Shown here: piece after piece, positions 1 to 5,701 of the stretch
Layout: each line of letters opens with the position of its first letter
Position numbering within the stretch: the first letter of the stretch is position 1
Assembly (NCBI GenBank): GCA_964505265.1
Contig: CAZDGN010000025.1
Location: 1-5,701, forward strand
Direction of reading: 5' to 3'
DNA from: CAILUF01 sp964505265
GTDB taxonomy: Bacteria; Pseudomonadota; Alphaproteobacteria; Rickettsiales; UBA1997
Length of the DNA stretch: 5,701 bases
Program-made: the position numbers and the translations under genes
Notes under the pieces: model-generated
Databases searched by the model: none
Seen by the model: the letters and a program-made list of their open reading frames with translations, nothing else
What the model was told of the DNA's origin: nothing

Positions 1-10
1 GGACTAATTG

Positions 11-628
11 ATGAAAAAAATATTGTTGGCACTGCTATTTTTGCTTATTAGCAAAATGGCGCTAGCCAAGGACTACGGAATTATTGGAGCTACCTATCAA
101 ATCAAGGAGAAAAATTTGCTGGAAGAAATTCAAGAAAAATTGCAATTAGCTAAAAAGGATGGAAGGTTAAATAAATTTCAAGAACAGGTTAAAAATAATA
201 TTTTCCAACAGATCAATGAACCAAAATCTCATAATTTTTTAAAAAATGCCATTGAAAATCGTCAATGGTTTTATGACCCCTCAGTTCATCTGCCTTATGA
301 TTTAAAGGATCAGAATGGAAAAATTTTTTATAAAGCTCACACTAAAGTTAATCCTTTAGAAAAAATTTCTTTAAGTAAATCTCTGATTTTTATTAATGGA
401 GTCGATTCAAATCAAGTTAAATGGGCTATAGATCAATATCATAAAAAACAATCTAAAGTTAAAATTATTTTAACCCAAGGCAAAATAATTGATTTAATGA
501 GTGCTAAAAAAATTCGTTTTTATTTTGATCAAAATCAAACTTTAATAAAAAAATTTGAAATTCAAGCATTGCCAGCAGTTGTTGAGCAACAAGGTAAATT
601 GTTAAAAATTATCGAGGTTGCTTTATGA
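11..628 (+). CDS. traW: TraW, F-type conjugative pilus assembly protein
   Basis: A 205-residue periplasmic protein of the TraW family, needed for F-pilus assembly and for partnership with TrbC. F TraW is about 210 aa, so this looks full length. Residues 1-19 form a signal peptide (KK, hydrophobic run, ALA before Lys20). The mature start DYGIIGATYQI matches the conserved TraW N-terminus. The family core lies at about 87-133: WFYDPSV, then DLKDQNGKIFYK, then KVNPLEKISLSKSLIFING. The C-terminal half (about 123-200) resembles a thioredoxin-like fold with the loop ALPAV (186-190), but the protein has no cysteine, so it cannot be a redox enzyme. I chose ATG at 11; an in-frame TTG at 8 would add one Met. 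A TGA at 9-11 overlaps the ATG, which suggests coupling to an upstream gene outside the window (traC or trbI by analogy). The 3' end overlaps traU by 4 bases. Confidence 0.93.
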   Translation: MKKILLALLFLLISKMALAKDYGIIGATYQIKEKNLLEEIQEKLQLAKKDGRLNKFQEQVKNNIFQQINEPKSHNFLKNAIENRQWFYDPSVHLPYDLKDQNGKIFYKAHTKVNPLEKISLSKSLIFINGVDSNQVKWAIDQYHKKQSKVKIILTQGKIIDLMSAKKIRFYFDQNQTLIKKFEIQALPAVVEQQGKLLKIIEVAL

Positions 629-1623
629 AAAAAATAAATTTTATGCTATTATTGATTTTTTTTGTTAACAATGCTTATGCCAAGCAATGCACAGGCAGAA
701 TAGTAAATCCGATTACTGATGTTTGTTGGGCTTGTATTTTGCCAATTACAATTGGAGCCGTTCCTGTTATTCCAGGTAGAACTTCTGATACAGTAAATTT
801 TCCATCGCCTTTATGCGTTTGTCCAGCTCCGCCTCCTATTTTTGTTAGACCCGGAATTGCTATTGGTTATTGGGAACCAATTAGAATGGTTGATGTAACC
901 AAAGAACCATTTTGTTTCGTAGGAATTGGTGGAAAAAAAATTGATCCAGGAATTTCAATTGGATCAGCGGGAGATCCTGAAATTGGGACGGGAAATCAAG
1001 AGGATCCAGCAACTTGGAATGTTCATTGGTATATTTATCCAATTTTTAGTTTGCTTGGAATTTTATTTGATGGAATATGTGCAGAATTAACTCAAAGTTT
1101 TGATGTGGCTTATATTACTGAAATAGATCCTTTATGGCTTGATGATGAATTATCATTTTTAATCAATCCCGAAGCAATTTTATTTGGCAATATAATAGCT
1201 CAAGCTGCTTGTGTTGCCGATTGCTTATCAGCCTCATTTTGGTTGCCACTAGACCCTTTGTTTTGGTGTTCAGGTTGTCAAGGTGGTATGTATCCTGCTA
1301 ATGGAAAAGTTAAGAATCATAACACTTCAATTCAATCTTCATCTTTAGTGGTTTCAAGAATGCTTTATAAATTGCATCGGGAAGTGATGTTGCCAATTAC
1401 TTCTGGTCCTGAAGCCATATGTCAGGCTATTCCATCGCCGATGATAAAAAAATCTCAATATCGAACTCAATTAACTGTTCCTGTTCCAACAATAGATCCA
1501 TTTTTGGGTTGTAATCCGCTCGGAAAATCAACATTTTTTTGGGAATCAATGAGGGAAATTCCAGTTAGTGGTGAAGATTTTAATTATTTAATTTGGAGGA
1601 AAAGAAACTGCTGTGCATTTTAA
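625..1623 (+). CDS. traU: TraU, F-type conjugation / DNA transfer protein
   Basis: A 332-residue periplasmic TraU, essentially the same length as F TraU (330 aa), a protein required for DNA transfer and only partly for piliation. The signal peptide is residues 1-19 (AYA before Lys20). Family landmarks are clear: CTGRIVNPITDVCWACILP at 22-40, WNVHWYIYPIF at 131-141, ITEIDPLWLDDEL at 164-176, NPEAILFGN at 181-189, FWCSGCQGGMYP at 213-224, SSSLVVSRMLYKLHR at 238-252, KKSQYRTQLTVPVP at 275-288, and a C-terminal WRKRNCCAF. There are 15 cysteines (22, 34, 37, 64, 66, 97, 152, 196, 200, 215, 218, 266, 296, 329, 330), so the protein should depend on disulfide formation. The ATG overlaps the traW stop as ATGA, with GAGG at 614-617 seven bases upstream, which indicates translational coupling. 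The last 11 bases overlap trbC. Confidence 0.96.
   Translation: MKKINFMLLLIFFVNNAYAKQCTGRIVNPITDVCWACILPITIGAVPVIPGRTSDTVNFPSPLCVCPAPPPIFVRPGIAIGYWEPIRMVDVTKEPFCFVGIGGKKIDPGISIGSAGDPEIGTGNQEDPATWNVHWYIYPIFSLLGILFDGICAELTQSFDVAYITEIDPLWLDDELSFLINPEAILFGNIIAQAACVADCLSASFWLPLDPLFWCSGCQGGMYPANGKVKNHNTSIQSSSLVVSRMLYKLHREVMLPITSGPEAICQAIPSPMIKKSQYRTQLTVPVPTIDPFLGCNPLGKSTFFWESMREIPVSGEDFNYLIWRKRNCCAF
1595..1600 (+). promoter_or_regulatory. Shine-Dalgarno site supporting the GTG start of trbC
   Basis: GGAGGA lies inside the 3' end of traU, with twelve bases between it and the GTG at 1613. The spacing is on the long side, but this is the strongest ribosome-binding sequence near the gene. The only other in-frame start candidate before the hydrophobic signal core is a TTG at 1658, which has a poorer upstream site and would cut the basic N-region of the signal peptide. 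The site therefore favours GTG. Confidence 0.65.
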
Positions 1624-2452
1624 ATTATTCTTAAACATTTCAAGGTTATTTAAAAAATTGTCATCACTGATTTTAATTTTTTTGATAGTAGCGTCAAATT
1701 TAATAAATTCAGTATTAGCTGATGCTATCAATAATGATATAGAAGGTGAAGCTAATAAATTAGTAGAATTTGTCGAGGAAAATAAAGAAAAAAATATTAA
1801 AAATCATCAACAAAATATTCAATTTGTGACCCAAAAGACTCAGCAATTAAGAAATCAAAATAACTATAAGAAATCTATCGATTGGATTGCTAAAAATAAT
1901 CAAAAATTATTTGCTAAACAATCGCAAGATATACCAACAATTGATTATAATATAACAGAAAATGATGCCAATAAAGATGGTTTGGGTGAGTTATTAAAGA
2001 ATTATCGTTTTAAAGCTGATGAAATAAAAAAAACCTCCATAAGTCATTATCCATTGATGATTTTTATTTCTTCTTCGATTCCCAAAGAAAGTATAAAAGA
2101 TTTAATTTTTCAGGCTAAGAGAGCAGGAGCGGTTTTGGTGTTAAATGGCTTTATTGGTAGTCTTAAAAATACTCAAGAATTCTTTTCAAATAATTTTAAA
2201 GATGATCCAGCGGTTATAATTGACCCAAGATTGTTTGAACTTTTTCAGGTTAAGATTGTTCCAACATTTGTTGTTATGAAAGATGTTTCACAAAATTGTG
2301 ATAATGATAAATGTCAATTTAGTCCAATTCATGATCGTATCGCAGGTAATATTTCCCTTCAATACGCTCTTGAAGAGATTTCAAAAGATAGTAAGCCGGA
2401 TAGTTTAGTTTTTGAATTTCTAAGAAAAATTAAGGGAGATAATGAATTATGA
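1613..2452 (+). CDS. trbC: TrbC, F-type pilus assembly protein with GTG start
   Basis: A 279-residue protein with the F-type TrbC domain at about 147-258. F TrbC is a periplasmic pilus-assembly protein that works with TraW. The domain shows MIFISSSIPKESIKDLI at 149-165, then GAVLVLNGF at 172-180, DDPAVIIDPRLFELFQV at 197-213, the cis-Pro-type loop IVPTF at 215-219, and the family ending HDRIAGNISLQYALEEI at 240-256. The usual CXXC position reads SSSIP, so it has a thioredoxin-like fold without catalytic cysteines. The only two cysteines are 229 and 234. A signal sequence ends near VLA (34-36). Residues 37-145 are rich in Lys, Asn, Gln and Glu and probably helical, which makes the protein longer than F TrbC (about 212 aa). 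The start is GTG: an in-frame TAA at 1589-1591 leaves no earlier start codon. It overlaps traU by 11 bases and its TGA overlaps the traN ATG. Confidence 0.92.
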   Translation: MHFKLFLNISRLFKKLSSLILIFLIVASNLINSVLADAINNDIEGEANKLVEFVEENKEKNIKNHQQNIQFVTQKTQQLRNQNNYKKSIDWIAKNNQKLFAKQSQDIPTIDYNITENDANKDGLGELLKNYRFKADEIKKTSISHYPLMIFISSSIPKESIKDLIFQAKRAGAVLVLNGFIGSLKNTQEFFSNNFKDDPAVIIDPRLFELFQVKIVPTFVVMKDVSQNCDNDKCQFSPIHDRIAGNISLQYALEEISKDSKPDSLVFEFLRKIKGDNEL

Positions 2453-4080
2453 GGAAATCTCTATTAATTATTTTTTTATTATTAACCAAAATTGCTTTTG
2501 CTACAAATTTGCAAGATGCAAGAAAACAAGCTTTAGATTTTGGTTCGGGCTTTAAAGAATCAGCTAATCAAACAATTAGTGAAAAAAATAAAATAAATAC
2601 ACCCGGATATGTGAACGATAATCCAAAAGAAGTTAAATATTATAATGACAATCAAATGCAAAATGATGCAGAAGTTGAAGTTAAAAATTCACCTCAAGGT
2701 AAATTATTGAGTGAAGATATAGCTAAAAGACCTCAAATAAATTTGAATCTCGGTGATGAATTTTTAAAAAAATCGCAAGTAATTGAAGGAAATCCAAATG
2801 AAGTGGTTGCTATGTTAACAGGAAACTATCAAGAATGTAGGCCAATTGAATTAAAGCGCACAACAAATGAAATTAAAACTTGTGATGAATATGAAGAAAC
2901 TGATTGTGTTGATGGTAGGAAATTGGTGCAGGTTTCAGGAAATGAATCTAGCTGGAACTTTCCTTATCTTATTGTTGATATTTCTAGAAGAGGTGGATGG
3001 GGTTGTTCAAAATATTATTCGCAAACTGATATTGATATAGTTGATGTAAGTAAAATCAAAGATTTTGTATTACAATATGTTAGATGGGATGATATAATAG
3101 AAATCAAAGTTAATGATAAGATTGTTTATGGATATGGAAATATCAACTCTGGAAGTTGTGAATATGCAACAGATTTTCAAACATTTCCAAACATTAATAT
3201 AAAACCATTTTTGATAAATGGAAAAAATAAAATTTTTCTCACTCTTGGAGTTGCAGGAATGGGAAATGCAACAGTAAAATATTATCTTAACTACGAAAAT
3301 CAGAGAATCTGTCAAACAATTAGTAACTGTAAAAATATTCCTTCAAATTGTGTCTTACAATTTTCTAAATGTCTTAATAGCAATTCTGATAATATTTGTA
3401 ATTATCGTCAATATAATTATTTGTGTTCAACTACCTCTGTTAGTGCTTCCACACAAATAGACTGTGGTTCTAATATATATTGTGCAAATAATCAATGTGA
3501 AAAAACCTCTCAAGAATCTAATCAAGATTTTGGGGTTTCGATGGCTTACTTATCAGCAATAAATGAGAGTGCTAAAGATAATAATAAACAACAAGATCTA
3601 AAAATATTTTCAGGGCAGGGCAAAAATTGCAGTAAAGAAACTTTAAATTACAATAATTGCTGTAAAGATGATGGCTGGGGACAAAGTATTGCCAATGCTT
3701 CGTGCTCATCTGATGAAACTGAGTTAATGGCTATGCAGGAAAAAAAATTATGCCATTATGTGGGTTCATATTGTTCTAAAAAGATGCCAGTTATTGGTAA
3801 ATGTATGGAAAATAAGAAGACCTATTGTTGCTTTAACTCAAAAATTTCTAGGGTGATTATGCAACAAGGAAAAAATCAATTAGGTAAAGATTGGGGAAGT
3901 CCGCAAACTCCTGATTGTGTGGGTTTTAGTGCCGATGAATTGACAAAATTACAATTCAACAAAATGGATCTTGGTGAAATTGCAAGCGACATTGAATCTA
4001 AAGTAACAATTCCCGATAAAACTGCGATCGAAAGTAAAATTAAAAAAAAGATGGAGGGTTATGAAATTAAGCCTCATTAG
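2449..4080 (+). CDS. traN: TraN, mating-pair stabilisation outer-membrane protein
   Basis: A 543-residue cysteine-rich TraN, shorter than F TraN (602 aa). In F, TraN sits in the outer membrane and stabilises mating pairs by contacting the recipient surface. The signal peptide is 1-18 (AFA before Thr19). A Lys/Asn-rich N-terminal segment (19-125) contains LQDARKQALDFGSGFK near the mature start. A predicted beta-rich module follows at about 160-285, with WDDIIEIKVNDKIVYGYG (213-230), NIKPFLINGKNKIFLTLGVAG (in 250-270) and GNATVKYYLNYE (272-283). After a Cys cluster (288-350) comes the conserved C-terminal part: MAYLSAINESAKD, NCCKDDGWGQ, CHYVGSYCSKKMP, KTYCCFNSKISRVIMQQGK and LGKDWGSPQTPDCVGF. 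There are 24 cysteines in total. ATGA overlap with trbC and GGGAG at 2434-2438 fix the start. The 3' end overlaps traF by 20 bases. Recipient specificity cannot be read from the sequence. Confidence 0.93.
   Translation: MRKSLLIIFLLLTKIAFATNLQDARKQALDFGSGFKESANQTISEKNKINTPGYVNDNPKEVKYYNDNQMQNDAEVEVKNSPQGKLLSEDIAKRPQINLNLGDEFLKKSQVIEGNPNEVVAMLTGNYQECRPIELKRTTNEIKTCDEYEETDCVDGRKLVQVSGNESSWNFPYLIVDISRRGGWGCSKYYSQTDIDIVDVSKIKDFVLQYVRWDDIIEIKVNDKIVYGYGNINSGSCEYATDFQTFPNINIKPFLINGKNKIFLTLGVAGMGNATVKYYLNYENQRICQTISNCKNIPSNCVLQFSKCLNSNSDNICNYRQYNYLCSTTSVSASTQIDCGSNIYCANNQCEKTSQESNQDFGVSMAYLSAINESAKDNNKQQDLKIFSGQGKNCSKETLNYNNCCKDDGWGQSIANASCSSDETELMAMQEKKLCHYVGSYCSKKMPVIGKCMENKKTYCCFNSKISRVIMQQGKNQLGKDWGSPQTPDCVGFSADELTKLQFNKMDLGEIASDIESKVTIPDKTAIESKIKKKMEGYEIKPH
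4053..4058 (+). promoter_or_regulatory. Strong but tightly spaced Shine-Dalgarno site of traF
   Basis: GGAGGG lies within the traN coding sequence and ends only two bases before the traF ATG at 4061, closer than the usual 5-9 bases. No other in-frame ATG, GTG or TTG gives an intact signal peptide, so the ATG at 4061 is kept. The tight spacing may lower independent initiation and leave traF dependent on ribosomes finishing traN 20 bases downstream. That last point is inference. Confidence 0.55.
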
Positions 4081-4837
4081 TATATTATTTATTTTTATTT
4101 GCAGTTTTGAATTAAGAGCCAAAGAGCTTGATATGTGTAATGAATATAATTTAGGTTGGCATTTTTATTGTAATAAAAATCTTGAAAAAGAGCAAAAAAT
4201 TAATCCTCAAGATCTTAACCCAAATCAAGATGATTACGCTCAAAAATTAGAACAAATTAAGCAACAATTAGAAGAAAAAAAAGCCAAAGCGGTAATTTAT
4301 CCCTCAGAAGAAAATATTAAAAATTACATGTCTTATCAACAAATGGTAATGGATAAATCGAGTTTTTTCGCCGATCAATGGCGAAGAGTTTTATGGAAAA
4401 ATCCGCAGTTAGATTATACCCTTAAAAGACCGGTTTCAAAGATTGCCAAAGAATCATGGATTGATCAAAGAAATCAAGAAGTAAAAAAATCAATAAAAAA
4501 TATTAATGAACGCTACGGAATATTTTTCGTGTTTAATTCAAAATGTCCGCATTGTCATCGTTATTCCCCAATTCTAAAAAATTTTCAAGAGAAATATAAA
4601 ATTACTATAATGCCCGTTTCTCTTGATGGCGGAGGGCTAAAAGAGTGGCAAAATGTTTTGGTTAATAAAAACCATTTGAATGTTCTTGGAATAAATATCG
4701 AAGCAATTCCCGCAACAATTTTGTTTGATAAAATCAGTAAAAAAGTAATCCCATTGGGTTTTGGGGTATTATCTCACTCGGAATTAGAGGAGAGAATTTT
4801 TGCATTAACAAAATTGGAGATAGGAAATGATTTTTAA
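4061..4837 (+). CDS. traF: TraF, thioredoxin-fold pilus assembly protein with CPHC motif
   Basis: A 258-residue periplasmic TraF, close to F TraF (247 aa). The signal peptide is about 1-20 (LRA before Lys21). The N-terminal family signature LGWHFYC (31-37) is present, with Cys26 and Cys37 nearby. A charged, probably coiled-coil stretch covers 55-78. Residues about 85-135 hold the family helical part (YMSYQQMVMDKSSFFADQWRRVLWKNP). A C-terminal thioredoxin-like domain runs from 152 to 250: strand GIFFVFNS, active-site CPHC at 162-165, SLDGGG at 187-192, and cis-Pro loop AIPAT at 215-219. The F plasmid TraF is reported to lack the CXXC, that role resting with TrbB; here the motif is intact, so a disulfide oxidoreductase or isomerase role toward TraU, TraN and TraH is a sound inference. 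The ATG lies inside the traN 3' end, and traH begins within its last 11 bases. Confidence 0.94.
   Translation: MKLSLISILFIFICSFELRAKELDMCNEYNLGWHFYCNKNLEKEQKINPQDLNPNQDDYAQKLEQIKQQLEEKKAKAVIYPSEENIKNYMSYQQMVMDKSSFFADQWRRVLWKNPQLDYTLKRPVSKIAKESWIDQRNQEVKKSIKNINERYGIFFVFNSKCPHCHRYSPILKNFQEKYKITIMPVSLDGGGLKEWQNVLVNKNHLNVLGINIEAIPATILFDKISKKVIPLGFGVLSHSELEERIFALTKLEIGNDF
4816..4819 (+). promoter_or_regulatory. Shine-Dalgarno site deciding the traH start
   Basis: GGAG inside the 3' end of traF sits seven bases upstream of the ATG at 4827, the optimal distance. The next nearby ATG (4861) is in another frame. This supports the start that gives a basic N-region followed by the hydrophobic signal core. 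Confidence 0.65.
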
Positions 4838-5701
4838 AATATTATTAAAAAAATATAAAAATGTTAAATGTGTTTTATGTTTATTATCATTAATATATTT
4901 TATAAATATAAAAAGTATTAATGCCAAATCTGTTGGTGAATCAATGGGAGAATTTTGGAATGATATTGGCGGGAGTTTCTCAAATTCAAGTGAGGCGGGA
5001 GGCTATCAATTACAAGGTGCTGGCTATTATACGGGAGGAAGTTTTACCGCTCGCTCAAAAGTTGTAAGTGTAAATCCTGTAAATATCACTCCGCCGGGAA
5101 TCAGAGCCGGATGCGGAGGAATCGATATTTATACTGGATCATTTAGCCATATTAATACCGATCAATTTATTGCATTATTAAAAGCAATTCCAAGTAATGC
5201 TTTGGGTTTTGCTTTTCAATTGGCATTAGAAACAATGTCTCCTTCAATCAAGGGAACACTTGATCAACTTCAATCAATAATCGATAGAATAAATAATGTT
5301 AATCTAAATTCTTGTGATTTGGCTCAGGGGTTGGTTGGCGGAGGTTTAGCACTAGCAGGAAAAACTGAAGCTTATTGTAAAACAACAGCAAATTCCCAAG
5401 GCTGGGCAACCGATTTTGCAAGAGCCTCAGCAGAATGTAAAACGGGAGGAAAATCCACTGATCATATTAAGTCCGCAAATGATGTTCACGGCGATCAACG
5501 CCCCGTTGATATTAATATTGCTTGGGAAGTATTAAAAAAATCTCCATTGCTCAAAGATAATAATAATGAAATGGCGGAATTCGTTCAAGCTTTGACGGGA
5601 ACGATAATTATTAAAACTCCACAAAATGAAAATTCGGGACCCGAAACTTCTTATAAATCAAATATCATTGTTAAAAATGAAACTATAAAAGCAATTTTAG
5701 A
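4827..5701 (+). CDS. traH: TraH, F-type pilus assembly protein (3' end beyond window)
   Basis: An open frame of 291 complete codons reaches the right edge with no stop. F TraH is about 458 aa, so roughly two thirds is present. TraH is a periplasmic/outer-membrane-associated component needed for pilus assembly, working with TraF and TraU. Residues 1-33 form a signal peptide (basic start, hydrophobic 15-26, INA before Lys34). The diagnostic TraH block is clear: GCGGIDIYTGSFSHINTDQF at 95-114, then LLKAIPSNALGFAFQLALET at 117-136 and MSPSIKGTLDQLQ at 137-149. Further conserved cysteines follow at 163 (NSCDLAQGL), 184 and 204 (WATDFARASAECKTGG). The ATG at 4827 is inside the traF 3' end, with GGAG at 4816-4819 seven bases upstream. 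By F-like order the next gene should be traG; this is not visible. Confidence 0.95.
   Translation, partial: MIFKILLKKYKNVKCVLCLLSLIYFINIKSINAKSVGESMGEFWNDIGGSFSNSSEAGGYQLQGAGYYTGGSFTARSKVVSVNPVNITPPGIRAGCGGIDIYTGSFSHINTDQFIALLKAIPSNALGFAFQLALETMSPSIKGTLDQLQSIIDRINNVNLNSCDLAQGLVGGGLALAGKTEAYCKTTANSQGWATDFARASAECKTGGKSTDHIKSANDVHGDQRPVDINIAWEVLKKSPLLKDNNNEMAEFVQALTGTIIIKTPQNENSGPETSYKSNIIVKNETIKAIL

Noticed and set aside
1..11. End of an upstream gene (TAA at 5-7 or TGA at 9-11)
   Set aside because: Too few bases to tell which stop is used or what the gene is. By F-like order it would be traC or trbI, but nothing in the window shows this.
933..940. Run of eight adenines in traU as a possible slippage or frameshift site
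   Set aside because: The frame reads through it correctly into conserved TraU motifs, and such runs are common in AT-rich DNA.
3070..3315. An 81-codon open frame on the minus strand
   Set aside because: It lies wholly within traN, has no plausible ribosome-binding site or recognisable domain, and the plus frame is a clear TraN; it is an antisense shadow of AT-rich coding DNA.
4042..4049. Run of eight adenines before the traN stop as a programmed frameshift joining TraN to TraF
   Set aside because: traF has its own ATG, ribosome-binding site and signal peptide directly after it; a fusion would bury a signal sequence, so there is no support for it.
4114..4116. TraF as a lipoprotein through Cys14 in the hydrophobic leader
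   Set aside because: Residues before the cysteine (IFI) do not form a lipobox, and a normal signal-peptidase I site (LRA) follows at residues 18-20, so ordinary export is more likely.

Overview
The window holds one compact, AT-rich, co-directional operon segment on the + strand. It encodes the periplasmic and outer-membrane assembly half of an F-type (IncF-like) conjugative type IV secretion system. In order the genes are traW, traU, trbC, traN, traF and the 5' part of traH, which is cut by the right edge. There is no intergenic DNA between them: every junction overlaps by 4 to 20 bases. I see no promoter, terminator, RNA gene, repeat, insertion sequence or CRISPR array.

All six proteins start with a Sec-type signal peptide, so all are exported. 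TraW, TraU, TrbC, TraF and TraH are the classic F-pilus assembly and retraction set found only in F-type systems. TraN is the cysteine-rich outer-membrane mating-pair stabilisation protein. Three of the six (TraW, TrbC, TraF) show thioredoxin-like fold signatures with a cis-Pro-type loop. Only TraF has an active-site CXXC (CPHC). TraU (15 Cys) and TraN (24 Cys) are disulfide-rich, so TraF is the natural candidate for the oxidoreductase/isomerase that helps fold them. The window contains no TrbB.

Gene content and order match the reduced F-like clusters of Rickettsiales amplified genetic elements and similar ICEs or plasmids: W-U-C-N-F-H with none of the F-plasmid intervening small genes trbE, trbA, artA, traQ, trbB, trbJ or trbF. 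The strong A/T bias and A/T-ending codons suggest a low-GC, possibly intracellular proteobacterium. Rickettsiales is a reasonable guess, with Legionellales or other low-GC proteobacteria as alternatives. This host assignment is inference. All genes look intact up to the window edge. The system itself is a known type; the less ordinary points are the thioredoxin-like trio, the sandwich-like TraN insert and the extended TrbC N-terminus.
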